A stretch of 50,071 nucleotides of DNA, from positions 1-50,071 of the forward strand of contig JAJTID010000037.1 of NCBI GenBank assembly GCA_021300155.1. Reading direction: 5' to 3'. Below are positions 18,541 through 26,698 of the stretch, piece after piece. Made by a program: the position numbers and the translations under genes. The DNA comes from Pirellula sp. (lineage in GTDB: Bacteria > Planctomycetota > Planctomycetia > Pirellulales > Pirellulaceae). Position 1 is the first letter of the stretch. Every line of letters begins with the position of its first letter. The notes beneath the pieces were generated by a model. That model did not search any database, was not told the DNA's origin, and saw only the letters and a program-made list of their open reading frames with translations.

Positions 18541-18637
18541 AGCAGTACCTCTTTTTCTGTTTGCTATGAGCGTTTTTGGAAACCACGCTCTACTGGGTTT
18601 TTTGACTTAGTAATTACTATCCGAAGACCGAAAACGA

Positions 18638-20359
18638 TCAATGATTGAAAATAAACTCATTGCTATTGAGTATGGCCCACCACATATCTTGTAGCATGCC
18701 ACCCACATCCTGCTTGCGTGCAACCAAAATCTGGTTTGCAATGTTCAACTCTTCACTTCTTGGACGGCGACTTAGCCCAGCCAAGAATAGGTGTTGCAAT
18801 TTGTCTGATGGTGCACCTTTTTGTTGCGCCAAATTTTGAAGCCATGATCCAGGTGCAATTGATGTGGCCTCACGTATCAATTCCCCGTTGAACATCATCA
18901 AGCTTTGGGCGATGGAACCATTGAAGCTTGTCGATTCGTCTCCCTCGTCGGTGCCAAAGGCGATAACGAACTGACGCATCCAATCATCCCTGCGCTTCGC
19001 TTGCTCCTCTAAACTTCCTGCCTTGTTCGCCTGAGTTGCGACGGCGAGCGACTGATACAATTGCTCCGCATTGATCTGGCGCGTATAGAAGTGTGAGAAC
19101 AATGGCGTTTCTCCCAGCGACGGATCATCCTTGGAGTTACTGTTCGTAATTCGAGAGGACAACTGATAAGGTTGCGACATCGTAACCCATGTAATCAACT
19201 GCTTCAGGTCGTAGCTAGAATTTCGGAAATCCTTCGCAAGCTCGTCAAACAATTCAGGGAAGGAGGTCGGACTATGCGGACCGAGATCATCAATAGGCTT
19301 TGTGAAACCATAACCCAAAAAGTGCGACCACATGCGATTGACGATCGCCTTATCGAGATAGGAACTGCCCATCATGAGTTTTCCCAACTCTTCGCGCCGA
19401 TTCACCTCGCTAACAAAACCGCTCTTGCCAATCTCGGTACCGTCGAGAAAAACGGGATACGCTACTTTCGTCACGCCATTTCGCAACTGAAAGTAAATCT
19501 CCGCTTGTTCTGGACGACGCCCCTCGCCGGCAAAGTCCTGATTGACTAACTCGGCATGGTCTATATCGCGAGTTCCGGAAACGTACTTGCGCAACGCCCG
19601 CGTTTGGCGGAAGAACGCATTGAACTCCCAGAATTTCTGCTGCTGCCATTTATTAAAGGGATGGTTGTGACATTGTGTGCATTGCACCTGAAGCCCGAGA
19701 AACACTCGCGACACTGCCGCGGTTGCTTGCGTCCCTTGCTCCTCATTGACCTTCATTGCAAGAAAGTTGGTGGCACCATTAAAGTTCTCCGAGCCTGGCT
19801 TCGTCGTTCCCGTGGCTGTCACCAACTCATAGACCATATCGTTGTATGGCTTGTTTCTAGCAAACGAGTCTCGCAAATACTTTTGTAGGCCAGCCCGGTT
19901 CGTGAGGGTCCTATCTTCCATTCCACCATTTCGACCGATGAGCACATTGGTCCAAACAGTGCCCCAATGGTTCGCATACTCTTCGGTGTAGCGATCGTCA
20001 TTGAGAAGACGATTGAGCAGATTCTGCTTCTTTCCGGATGACTTGTCTTTGGCAAACTCAGCCAACTCGTCGTAGGAAGGGATACGACCAATCACATCCA
20101 AGAACAGACGGCGACACCACTTCAACTCATCCTCTGAAGGCGAAGGCCGCACATCTGCTTCTAGCCATCCCTGCTGCAACGCTTTGTCGATTTTCTCAAC
20201 CTGAGGTGGCAACGGAGCAACGTCCCGTTTATCAGCGGCCACTCCATGGGTGCTGATTCCTGTTCCCAGAACAAAAAACGCAATCGCAAACACACATCGA
20301 TCCACGGCATCGAAGCACCCTTTGGCGTGAAAATTTGCGAAAATACGATGCGTTTCCAT
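18638..20359 (-). CDS. DUF1549 and DUF1553 domain protein with CxxCH
   Basis: First gene of the minus-strand operon, 573 residues. The N-terminus has a hydrophobic signal (about 20-40). DUF1549 spans about 55-240: WCRRLFLDVIGRIPSYDELAEF, RYTEEYANHWGTVWTNVLIG, and VQCTQCHNHPFNKW with CxxCH at 227-231. DUF1553 follows to near residue 560 (SYLDKAIVNRMWSHFLGYGF, PIDDLGPHSPTSFPELFDELAKDF, DDWMRQFVIAFGTDEGD). The CxxCH suggests covalent heme, though heme has not been shown for this family to my knowledge. It pairs with the DUF1501 gene downstream; together they probably form a secreted enzyme or surface complex of unknown substrate. Confidence 0.93.
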   Translation of the reverse strand: METHRIFANFHAKGCFDAVDRCVFAIAFFVLGTGISTHGVAADKRDVAPLPPQVEKIDKALQQGWLEADVRPSPSEDELKWCRRLFLDVIGRIPSYDELAEFAKDKSSGKKQNLLNRLLNDDRYTEEYANHWGTVWTNVLIGRNGGMEDRTLTNRAGLQKYLRDSFARNKPYNDMVYELVTATGTTKPGSENFNGATNFLAMKVNEEQGTQATAAVSRVFLGLQVQCTQCHNHPFNKWQQQKFWEFNAFFRQTRALRKYVSGTRDIDHAELVNQDFAGEGRRPEQAEIYFQLRNGVTKVAYPVFLDGTEIGKSGFVSEVNRREELGKLMMGSSYLDKAIVNRMWSHFLGYGFTKPIDDLGPHSPTSFPELFDELAKDFRNSSYDLKQLITWVTMSQPYQLSSRITNSNSKDDPSLGETPLFSHFYTRQINAEQLYQSLAVATQANKAGSLEEQAKRRDDWMRQFVIAFGTDEGDESTSFNGSIAQSLMMFNGELIREATSIAPGSWLQNLAQQKGAPSDKLQHLFLAGLSRRPRSEELNIANQILVARKQDVGGMLQDMWWAILNSNEFIFNH

Positions 20360-20574
20360 AACATACCTTTTGCGGAGAGCTGCGCCCCAGAACGAGGTCT
20401 CATCACCAATGGAGAAGGGATGAACGACGATCCATTGTACTCAAAATCCTAAGAATTCTAAATTTGGGCGTGTTTCCATCGGGCCACTTCAGGGGGACGG
20501 CCTCCGATGTCAAATGTGGGAGCCAATAGGATGATTTCAGCCCCGCGTTGAATGCTCGAGTTCAGGCTGCCGAA
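20360..20574. other. Intergenic region upstream of the sigma-factor operon
   Basis: 215 bp between the pcm stop and the operon's first start, both on the minus strand. I see no gene, clear terminator or palindrome. The operon promoter should lie here, but no confident -35/-10 pair stands out. Confidence 0.5.
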
Positions 20575-21813
20575 CTATCGCTTTGGCTCAAGCAGCACAT
20601 TGTCAAATCTAGCCGTCCCTCGCGCTCCAAAAAGTCCGATGGAAACGATGGCTTCACGCGTCGCGGATGGGACTTTGAACTCATCGTCCACTTTTCGCCA
20701 AGGAGTCGTGCCCTTGAATCCTCCCACATAATCGTAAGCAATCAGCTTCCGCTTTTCGTCAAAATACTGGATCGCCACGGAAGGAGATCGAGTTCGATCG
20801 GCTCCCCACTTCACGTCTTCAATCTTCAGCCAGGCTCCCAAGCGTATGCGTTTTACGACCCGCCCATCGATGGCAACTCCTTGCAAAAGCATGCTTGGTT
20901 GCTCACCATCGTCAGATTTGAACTCGACTACCATCTTGCCCTCCGGTGCATCGGCATCGTTCACCACCGTGCAGCCGAACTGGTAGTACCAGCCAGGAAC
21001 GTGAAAACGCTTGATAAGCTCTTCTTCGAAACTAACATTGAGCAACTTGGGGTTGGCTGGATCCGGAGGGACCTCGCGATTCGCTTCCGCTTGGCCTGTC
21101 ATCGGAACGAAAAGTGTCGGCTGCAACGACTCTTGCTCGAGCTTTCCATTTACTTTTTTCATCCGACAAAGCATTTGCTGATAACGCTCGCCCACAGGGA
21201 TGATCATCAAGCCACCTTCCCGAAGCTGGTCCTGCAAAGGTTGAGGCACTTTTTCGGGCGAGCAGGTCACAATGATTTTGTCGAACGGAGCGTGTTCCGG
21301 CCAGCCTTTGAATCCGTCGCCGATCAAACAGTGAACATTGGTGTAATTCAAATCTTCTAACAGTTGTTTCGTTCGAACTCCAAGCTGCTCCACGATTTCG
21401 ATCGTAAAAACATCTTGAACTAACGGGCTCAAGATGGCTGCTTGGTACCCACTGCCCGTTCCAATCTCGAGCACTTTATCCGTCGGCTGAGGTTCCAATG
21501 CTTGGGTCATCAACGCAACAATAAATGGACTGCTTATCGTCTGACTTTCGCCGATGGGAATGGCTATATCTTGATATGATTTTGCTATTTGAGCCTTAGG
21601 TACGAACTGATGCCTGAGCGTCTGCTTGACAGAGTCGAGCACACGTTGATTCGTGATTCCCCCGGGAATAAGCACGTTTTCAATCAACTGTTCACGGAGA
21701 ACTCGGAATTGCTCTTCTGGGTCGACACCACGCGAACGCCCAAAGGTCTGTGCCTCAGCGCGAAAGGGAGACAGCAAAATGAACAGCAAGAAGGTGGCAA
21801 AACAAATTCGCAT
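20575..21813 (-). CDS. pcm: Secreted protein-L-isoaspartate O-methyltransferase with C-terminal extension
   Basis: I start at the ATG at 21813, where a signal peptide begins (MRICFATFLLFILLSPFRAEA); an earlier in-frame ATG at 21858 sits inside a terminator hairpin. The PCMT domain covers about residues 33-235: FVPKAQIAKSYQDIAIPIG, QTISSPFIVALM, SAM-binding EIGTGSGYQAAIL (116-128), then DGFKGWPEHAPFDKIIVTCSPEKVP. The enzyme methylates isoaspartyl residues to start protein repair. About 175 further residues, beta-rich by eye, are not part of classical PCMT. The signal peptide implies action outside the cytoplasm, where SAM supply is unclear. It lies downstream of efp on the same strand. Confidence 0.9.
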   Translation of the reverse strand: MRICFATFLLFILLSPFRAEAQTFGRSRGVDPEEQFRVLREQLIENVLIPGGITNQRVLDSVKQTLRHQFVPKAQIAKSYQDIAIPIGESQTISSPFIVALMTQALEPQPTDKVLEIGTGSGYQAAILSPLVQDVFTIEIVEQLGVRTKQLLEDLNYTNVHCLIGDGFKGWPEHAPFDKIIVTCSPEKVPQPLQDQLREGGLMIIPVGERYQQMLCRMKKVNGKLEQESLQPTLFVPMTGQAEANREVPPDPANPKLLNVSFEEELIKRFHVPGWYYQFGCTVVNDADAPEGKMVVEFKSDDGEQPSMLLQGVAIDGRVVKRIRLGAWLKIEDVKWGADRTRSPSVAIQYFDEKRKLIAYDYVGGFKGTTPWRKVDDEFKVPSATREAIVSIGLFGARGTARFDNVLLEPKR

Positions 21814-21829
21814 AGCGTCCGCCCTTTCC

Positions 21830-21858
21830 AAAAAAAATGCACCGATCACTCGGTGCAT
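21830..21858 (-). terminator. Intrinsic terminator after efp
   Basis: Read on the minus strand: ATGCACCGA, loop GTGA, TCGGTGCAT, then a run of T. The 9-bp stem is perfect. It begins 34 bp past the efp stop and its T-run ends only 16 nt before the pcm ATG. Confidence 0.85.
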
Positions 21859-21892
21859 TATCCACTAGATGGTTGCCACGCACAACGAAAGA

Positions 21893-22465
21893 CTATTCCA
21901 TACTGACGCGTTCGCAATATTCGCCAGTACGGGTATCGATTTTGATGACATTTCCTTCTTTGATGAATCCAGGCACGTTGAATTCGCCACCAGTTTCCAC
22001 TTTGGCAGGCTTGGTGACGTTTGTTGCCGTATCCCCCTTAACGCCTGGCTCGGTCTGAATAACCTTGAGGGTAACGTGCGAGGGAGGAGTAATCGTGATG
22101 GGGTTCCCGTTGAAGAGAACCATGGCAATTGGCATTCCCTCTTTCAGATACTTCCAATTGTCATCGACTTGGCTTTCCGTAAGTTCGTACTGCTCAAAGG
22201 ATACGTTGTCCATGAAGACAAACGTTCCGGTCTGGTTGTAAAGGAACTGTGCCTCGATTTCCTCGACATCAGCCATCTCCAGCTCATCACCACCCTTGAG
22301 TGTCCTATCGAGCATGGTATTCCGAACGAGATTCTTCATTTTGCAACGATAGAGGGCATTTCCTTTCCCCGGCTTAAAGAAATCCACTTCGGTCAATAGG
22401 TAAGGCTCGCCATCGATTTGAACCTTGAGCCCCTTTTTCAAGTCGCTAGTCTTGTAAGATCCCAC
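21893..22465 (-). CDS. efp: Translation elongation factor P
   Basis: Starting at GTG 22465 gives 190 residues, matching the usual 185-190; the frame stays open 38 codons further upstream, but that part is not EF-P-like. The protein opens with GSYKTSDLKKGLKVQIDGEPYL. The loop FFKPGKGNALYRCKM contains the lysine equivalent to E. coli K34, which is post-translationally modified in many bacteria. Domains II and III follow (YNQTGTFVFMDNVSFEQYEL; VTKPAKVETGGEFNVPGFIKEGN, ending IKIDTRTGEYCERV). EF-P relieves ribosome stalling at polyproline. No EpmA/EpmB-like gene is present in the window. The Shine-Dalgarno is weak. Confidence 0.95.
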   Translation of the reverse strand: MGSYKTSDLKKGLKVQIDGEPYLLTEVDFFKPGKGNALYRCKMKNLVRNTMLDRTLKGGDELEMADVEEIEAQFLYNQTGTFVFMDNVSFEQYELTESQVDDNWKYLKEGMPIAMVLFNGNPITITPPSHVTLKVIQTEPGVKGDTATNVTKPAKVETGGEFNVPGFIKEGNVIKIDTRTGEYCERVSME

Positions 22466-22638
22466 GGAAAACTCACTAATAGGGAATGGGGAGTACGTCG
22501 ATTGGCCGCCAGTCCGCTGGGCCCATTCCGCCCTAACCCAACATCTCAGCCGCAAAGGCGAAATTTTAGGCGATTCCACAAAAGCCGGCTACCGCATATT
22601 AGTTTCGCCGAACTTCCTCGTTTTTCTGAACCCAAATC

Positions 22639-22938
22639 ATGACGCAGATTGTGCCTCTGGACGCCCTAGGAATCCTACCGTTGGTGATGCCCGAACGATT
22701 TCGCAGGGAAATCGTCTATTTCATGACGCCTGCGGATCGAACGGGGGCCCCAACATGCGGAAACCAAGAATACTGGATTCGCTTAGAAGACTCCAAAAAG
22801 TGGCTTGACGACGGGTTTTTCACACTCGTCTCTCCACTCGATGCCGAGTCGGTCGCCGAGATCGAGCTATCCGAAGATCAAGAACGATGGCTCGAATGGA
22901 TGGTCCAAAACCAAATCAGTCACGTTCGAGTTCAATAG
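22639..22938 (+). CDS. Hypothetical protein, 99 aa
   Basis: Divergent from efp. The acidic product (residues 1-99) has no signal peptide or membrane segment and reads as a folded small protein (ALGILPLVMPERFRREIVYF, WLDDGFFTLVSPLDAE, SVAEIELSEDQERWLEWMV). I do not recognise the family. A perfect 18-bp stem terminator begins at the base right after its stop, which supports it as a real transcription unit. Confidence 0.65.
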   Translation: MTQIVPLDALGILPLVMPERFRREIVYFMTPADRTGAPTCGNQEYWIRLEDSKKWLDDGFFTLVSPLDAESVAEIELSEDQERWLEWMVQNQISHVRVQ

Positions 22939-22976
22939 TTGTAAAAGTTGCAATGCCAGCATTGCAACTTTTACAA
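22939..22976 (+). terminator. Perfect 18-bp inverted repeat after the 99-aa gene
   Basis: Arms TTGTAAAAGTTGCAATGC and GCATTGCAACTTTTACAA with only CA between them. It starts directly after the TAG stop. The A-rich left and T-rich right edges make it a possible bidirectional terminator. Confidence 0.8.
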
Positions 22977-23035
22977 AGTCACGCTGACACTGGGCAACAA
23001 AAGCATCGATGCCGGCGAGTTTCCTCAGTTTAGGC

Positions 23036-23224
23036 AGGATGGGAAAGATGAAAAATGCATTCGCAGAAGAAAAAATTGGCTGCTGCGTCTATTCCCGACT
23101 TTTGGCACGACGAATGCACTATTGCAAATTCGAGCAGCCAGCTCAAAGGGACTTCGGTGGAACCGGAGTAACATCGAGCGAAGCGAGTCAGCTTCGATCG
23201 AACCTGAACAAGGATGTACCGTGA
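23036..23224 (+). CDS. Possible small protein upstream of ahcY (doubtful)
   Basis: A frame from 23009 to 23224 contains an inner ATG near 23048 (MKNAFAEEKIGCCVYSRLLARRMHYC...). It precedes the hairpin pair at 23285-23354. Codon use and product are unconvincing and I do not recognise it. It is listed because otherwise 586 bp between the 99-aa gene and ahcY would be empty; a leader RNA with no protein is as likely. Exact start uncertain. Confidence 0.22.
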   Translation, partial: RMGKMKNAFAEEKIGCCVYSRLLARRMHYCKFEQPAQRDFGGTGVTSSEASQLRSNLNKDVP

Positions 23225-23284
23225 TCTAAGTGGCGTCGATGTTCGATTCACCGAACTCTTTCCGACAGACCTACATGCTAGGTT

Positions 23285-23354
23285 AGGCCCGTCTTTCACG
23301 GTTGAAAGGGCCTGCCTGAGGTGTTTGAAAAGACATCCAAGGCAGGCCCTTTTT
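23285..23354 (+). promoter_or_regulatory. Two mutually exclusive hairpins upstream of ahcY (candidate attenuator)
   Basis: Hairpin A pairs AGGCC (23285-23289) and CTTTCA (23293-23298) with TGAAAG (23303-23308) and GGCCT (23309-23313). Hairpin B is a strong terminator: AGGGCCTGCCT (23307-23317) pairs perfectly with AGGCAGGCCCT (23340-23350), followed by T to 23354. Bases 23307-23313 belong to both, so only one hairpin can form. That is the architecture of transcription attenuation. It sits about 170 nt before the ahcY start. I do not recognise a known SAH or SAM riboswitch aptamer upstream. Confidence 0.6.
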
Positions 23355-23409
23355 CGTTCCAGCCCTCCATTTGCAACCAAAAAGTTGCGGAGGAAAAACA
23401 ACTGTTATC

Positions 23410-23438
23410 TTTCCATCCGGATAAGCGGATGATACAAT
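23410..23438 (+). promoter_or_regulatory. Candidate ahcY promoter with internal inverted repeat
   Basis: TTTCCA (23410-23415), a 17-bp spacer and TACAAT (23433-23438) resemble a sigma-70 promoter. CATCCG (23414-23419) and CGGATG (23426-23431) form a 6-bp inverted repeat in the spacer, which could be an operator. If this promoter is used, transcription starts past the upstream terminator hairpin. Confidence 0.45.
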
Positions 23439-23524
23439 CGCGTAGACGAGTGCGTTCGTCGAGGAATCCAAACGATGGGTTTACGGTTCCCCAGGACAGT
23501 TAATTTTCTTTAGGAGTTTCGTGA

Positions 23525-25069
23525 ATGAGTGCGGTTGCAGCAGCTTCCAAGGGTAAGGCGAACGTCGCCGATCCGTCCCGACTACCTTTCAAGGTAAAGG
23601 CGTTCGATCTTTTGGCGCAAGGAAATCGTGCAGAAGCAGAAGCTTTGGCAAGCTTGGGCCGGAAAGAAATTCAATTGGCCGAGGACGAAATGCCAGGACT
23701 GATGGCACTTCGAAAACGATTCGGTGCAGAAAAACCATTGGCAGGCGCCAAAATTATGGGCTCGCTCCACATGACCGTTCAGACTGCCGTTTTGATTGAA
23801 ACACTGGTCGATTTGGGTGCGGATGTTCGTTGGGTTAGCTGTAACATTTTCTCGACCCAAGACACTGCTGCAGCAGCAGTGGTTGTCGGTCGAGGCGGAT
23901 CGCTGGACAACCCAATCGGAACACCTGTGTTTGCGTGGAAAGGTGAGACACTTCCTGAGTATTGGTGGTGCACCGTTGAAGCGTTGGTATGGCCGGACGG
24001 TAGCGGTCCAGATTTGATCGTGGACGATGGAGGAGATGCCACGATGTTGGTCCACCTTGGAACGAAGTACGAGCCGACTGGCGTCGTCCCAGATTTCGAT
24101 CCAGAGTCAGAACCAGAAGAGTGGGGCGTCATTCTCGATACACTTCGAAAGGAATTGCTCCTCCATCCAGGTCGCTATACAGAGATGGGCAAAGCGATCT
24201 ATGGCGTTTCAGAAGAAACCACCACCGGTGTAAAGCGTCTTTACAACATGGCGAAGTCTGGCGAATTGCTATTCCCAGCGATCAACGTCAACGACTCAGT
24301 CACCAAGAGCAAGTTCGACAATCTTTACGGTTGCCGTCACTCACTAATCGACGGATTGAATCGTGCTTCGGACGTCATGCTCTCTGGCAAGGTTGCTGTC
24401 GTATGCGGGTTCGGTGATGTTGGAAAGGGTTGCTGTCAATCGCTCCGTGGCCAAGGATGCCGTGTCATCGTGACTGAAATCGACCCGATCTGTGCATTGC
24501 AAGCGGTTATGGAAGGTTACGAAGTCAAGACGCTCGAAGACTATTTGACAACAGCAGATATTTTCGTAACAGCCACAGGAAACTTTGACATCATCACCGC
24601 GGACCATATGTCCAAGATGAAAGACAAAGCGATCGTTTGCAATATCGGTCACTTCGATAACGAAATCGACATGGCTGGATTGGAAAAGATGCAGAAGTCT
24701 GGCAAGGTTGAGCGTCGAAACATCAAGGCTCAATTCGATCAGTGGTATTTCCACGATTCGAAGCACAGCATCTTGGTACTCGCCGAAGGGCGACTCATGA
24801 ATCTCGGTTGCGCAACAGGGCACCCAAGCTTCGTGATGAGCACGAGTTTCACCAACCAAGTGCTGGCACAACTTGAACTGTGGAAAGAGCGGAAGTCCGG
24901 TCGTTACGAAAAGCAAGTCTACACACTACCGAAGCACCTCGACGAAGAAGTTGCCCGATTGCACTTGGAAAAGCTTGGCGTCAAATTGACCAAGCTAAGT
25001 CAGGCACAAGCGGACTACATCTCGGTCGAGCAGAACGGTCCTTACAAGTCAGACAACTACCGATACTAA
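23525..25069 (+). CDS. ahcY: Adenosylhomocysteinase
   Basis: A 514-residue enzyme hydrolysing S-adenosylhomocysteine to adenosine and homocysteine, which keeps SAM-dependent methylation running. Start ATG at 23525 has AGGAG about 9 nt upstream. Landmarks are [33 protein letters not shown], the substrate/catalytic segment [26 protein letters not shown], and the NAD-binding loop [13 protein letters not shown]. It ends in the conserved KSDNYRY. It is longer than the roughly 430-residue animal enzyme because of an internal insertion (about residues 160-225), as in many bacterial members. A strong terminator follows at 25160. Confidence 0.97.
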   Translation: MSAVAAASKGKANVADPSRLPFKVKAFDLLAQGNRAEAEALASLGRKEIQLAEDEMPGLMALRKRFGAEKPLAGAKIMGSLHMTVQTAVLIETLVDLGADVRWVSCNIFSTQDTAAAAVVVGRGGSLDNPIGTPVFAWKGETLPEYWWCTVEALVWPDGSGPDLIVDDGGDATMLVHLGTKYEPTGVVPDFDPESEPEEWGVILDTLRKELLLHPGRYTEMGKAIYGVSEETTTGVKRLYNMAKSGELLFPAINVNDSVTKSKFDNLYGCRHSLIDGLNRASDVMLSGKVAVVCGFGDVGKGCCQSLRGQGCRVIVTEIDPICALQAVMEGYEVKTLEDYLTTADIFVTATGNFDIITADHMSKMKDKAIVCNIGHFDNEIDMAGLEKMQKSGKVERRNIKAQFDQWYFHDSKHSILVLAEGRLMNLGCATGHPSFVMSTSFTNQVLAQLELWKERKSGRYEKQVYTLPKHLDEEVARLHLEKLGVKLTKLSQAQADYISVEQNGPYKSDNYRY

Positions 25070-25159
25070 GTCGAGACGTGAATCCAACAGATCGTGAAGG
25101 CTGACGATGCATCACGTTCAAACGGATAAAAAAGAGCTCTGATAAGGGCTCTTCTATGG

Positions 25160-25197
25160 ACGGGAGGTGAATAAGATTCGCTTCCCGTTTTTGTTTT
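25160..25197 (+). terminator. Intrinsic terminator after ahcY
   Basis: ACGGGA-GGTGAA, loop TAAGA, TTCGC-TTCCCGT, then TTTTGTTTT. A second small hairpin (AAGAGC...GGCTCTT) lies just upstream, near 25130-25152. Confidence 0.8.
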
Positions 25198-25198
25198 G

Positions 25199-25486
25199 CT
25201 AGAAGGTATCCTGACAGGTTCCACCCGTAGCCGAATCGTTTTTCGATAGCTCGTGTTTCATGTTTGACAAGTGCAATTTTCCCTGCAATTTCTGCATGTT
25301 TGAAGCTTCTGTTTCGACTTGGAAGAGTTGGTGCTTTGTGGGATACTCTGCTGTTGTATTGAGGGCTCCACCCGCAGAAGCGGATATCGCAAAGTCGTTT
25401 GCGAAACGTGAGCAAGATTTCAGGACGAATGAGTGAATGTCCTGAAGAAACACTGGGCGCTGTCGGATTGAATTAGTCACCTGCAT
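25199..25486 (-). CDS. Possible small hypothetical protein, 95 aa
   Basis: Minus-strand frame from ATG 25486, divergent from the TIM-barrel gene and ending two bases past the ahcY terminator T-run, whose hairpin could also end this transcript. The product has no signal peptide or membrane helix; its C-terminal half is charged and polar (TEASNMQKLQGKLHLSNMKHELSKND). I do not recognise it. The neat fit between a divergent start and a shared terminator favours a real gene; without it, 440 bp would be empty. Confidence 0.45.
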   Translation of the reverse strand: MQVTNSIRQRPVFLQDIHSFVLKSCSRFANDFAISASAGGALNTTAEYPTKHQLFQVETEASNMQKLQGKLHLSNMKHELSKNDSATGGTCQDTF

Positions 25487-25512
25487 CGCCGCTTTTAATT
25501 GGGAGATTGTTT

Positions 25513-26442
25513 ATGTACAAGAATTTGAACGCGACAGTTCTCGGGGTTTCTGGTCGTCAAAGCGAGCTCATTGAGCTAGCCATGACCTACGGATTTCGCG
25601 GGTTAGATATCGATATCGTTGATCTAGTGAAACGAACGCAACGCAGCGAGTTTGACAAAGCATCACGCTATCTCTTGAGCTCGAAAATGTTTGTCAGCGG
25701 ATTCGATGTGCCGATCGATTTGGACGCGGATGATGCATCGTTTGAAAAGACTTTGGCGACCCTACCGACTACGATTGAAATCGCTGGCAAGGTTGGAGCG
25801 CGAGCTGGTTTTGTAAGATTACCGGCAGCGACAGATCGTCTGCCATTTCACGAGTATTTCGATGTGATGCGAAAACGGATCGACAAGATCGGCGCGATAT
25901 TTGAAAAGAACAACGTGATGGTCGGCCTTTACTTCTCGACAGCACAAGAGAACCGAGAAAATCGACAGTTCAAGTTCGTGCAAGACGTGGAAAGCTTCTT
26001 GGCCTTCTTCAAGGCCTGCACGTCGCCGAGCGTGGGTATCGTCGTCGATTCCTTCAATTGGGTCGTGGGCGGTGGAACCTTCGAGCAATTGGAATCGATT
26101 CCAGGCAACAAGATCGCAGCACTCCGTTTGGCAGATGCTGAGTCGCTACCGTCGATCAACGATGCAAGCGTGAAAATGAGACAAACGGCTGGTACAACAG
26201 GCGTGATCGACAATGTTCGGTTCGCTTCGACCGTAAGCAAGGCAGGTTACCAAGGTCCGATTACTAGCTTTGCCCATGCCAGCAATTTTGGTGGCATGAC
26301 TCGAGACTCCATCGTTGCGAAAAGCCAAGATGCTCTCGATCACGTACTCGCTTCCGCAGGATTGCCGACCTTTACACGTCGCCCCGAGATGATCGTAGAA
26401 TCCGCTTCCTCGGTTTCCGAAGACATCGGCCTGGAAGCATAG
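25513..26442 (+). CDS. Sugar-phosphate isomerase/epimerase-like TIM-barrel protein
   Basis: ATG at 25513 is preceded by GGGAG at 25501-25505; a TTG two codons earlier is less likely. The 309-residue product has the xylose-isomerase-like/AP-endonuclease-2 TIM-barrel pattern: SELIELAMTYGFRGLDIDI (strand 1 and helix), AGFVRLPAATD, FEKNNVMVGLYFST, PSVGIVVDSFNWVVGGG and NKIAALRLADAE. The usual metal ligands (Glu, Asp, His, Glu) are only partly recognisable, so metal-dependent isomerase activity is not assured. It stands alone, with a strong terminator downstream. No substrate is suggested by its neighbours. Confidence 0.8.
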   Translation: MYKNLNATVLGVSGRQSELIELAMTYGFRGLDIDIVDLVKRTQRSEFDKASRYLLSSKMFVSGFDVPIDLDADDASFEKTLATLPTTIEIAGKVGARAGFVRLPAATDRLPFHEYFDVMRKRIDKIGAIFEKNNVMVGLYFSTAQENRENRQFKFVQDVESFLAFFKACTSPSVGIVVDSFNWVVGGGTFEQLESIPGNKIAALRLADAESLPSINDASVKMRQTAGTTGVIDNVRFASTVSKAGYQGPITSFAHASNFGGMTRDSIVAKSQDALDHVLASAGLPTFTRRPEMIVESASSVSEDIGLEA

Positions 26443-26498
26443 TTTGATAGCATTGGTTTAACGGAGGCTCTATTCTATTGCCTCTTCCATAATGACTC

Positions 26499-26530
26499 AA
26501 AGACAGCGAATTCCTTCGCTGTCTTTTTTT
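26499..26530 (+). terminator. Intrinsic terminator after the TIM-barrel gene
   Basis: AAAGACAGCGAA, loop TTCC, TTCGCTGTCTTT, then T to 26527: a perfect 12-bp stem followed by a T-run. Confidence 0.93.
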
Positions 26531-26600
26531 ACGTCACTGTAGAGTTACGAATCGTCCGATATGGAAGTTGTTTCTCTGCCGGAAATCTCCACTTAACCGT

Positions 26601-26616
26601 TACGAATTGATTCGTA
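26601..26616. promoter_or_regulatory. Inverted repeat upstream of the 96-aa membrane protein gene
   Basis: TACGAAT-TG-ATTCGTA is a perfect 7-bp inverted repeat 82 bp before the start codon. A half-site, TTACGAAT, recurs near 26544. It could be an operator; no regulator is known. Confidence 0.35.
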
Positions 26617-26698
26617 TCGCAATCCGTGGACTAACCGTCTTGCTTGGGTCGATTGACAACGAGTAACTCGGTTTTGGTTTTCATGGATTTGGGTAATC

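Noticed and set aside
20548-21360. Long plus-strand reading frame of 270 codons
   Set aside because: It lies wholly antisense to the clear pcm methyltransferase gene and gives no recognisable protein.
22939-23285. Known SAH or SAM riboswitch aptamer before ahcY
   Set aside because: I could not find a recognisable consensus of these classes. Only the two hairpins are supported.
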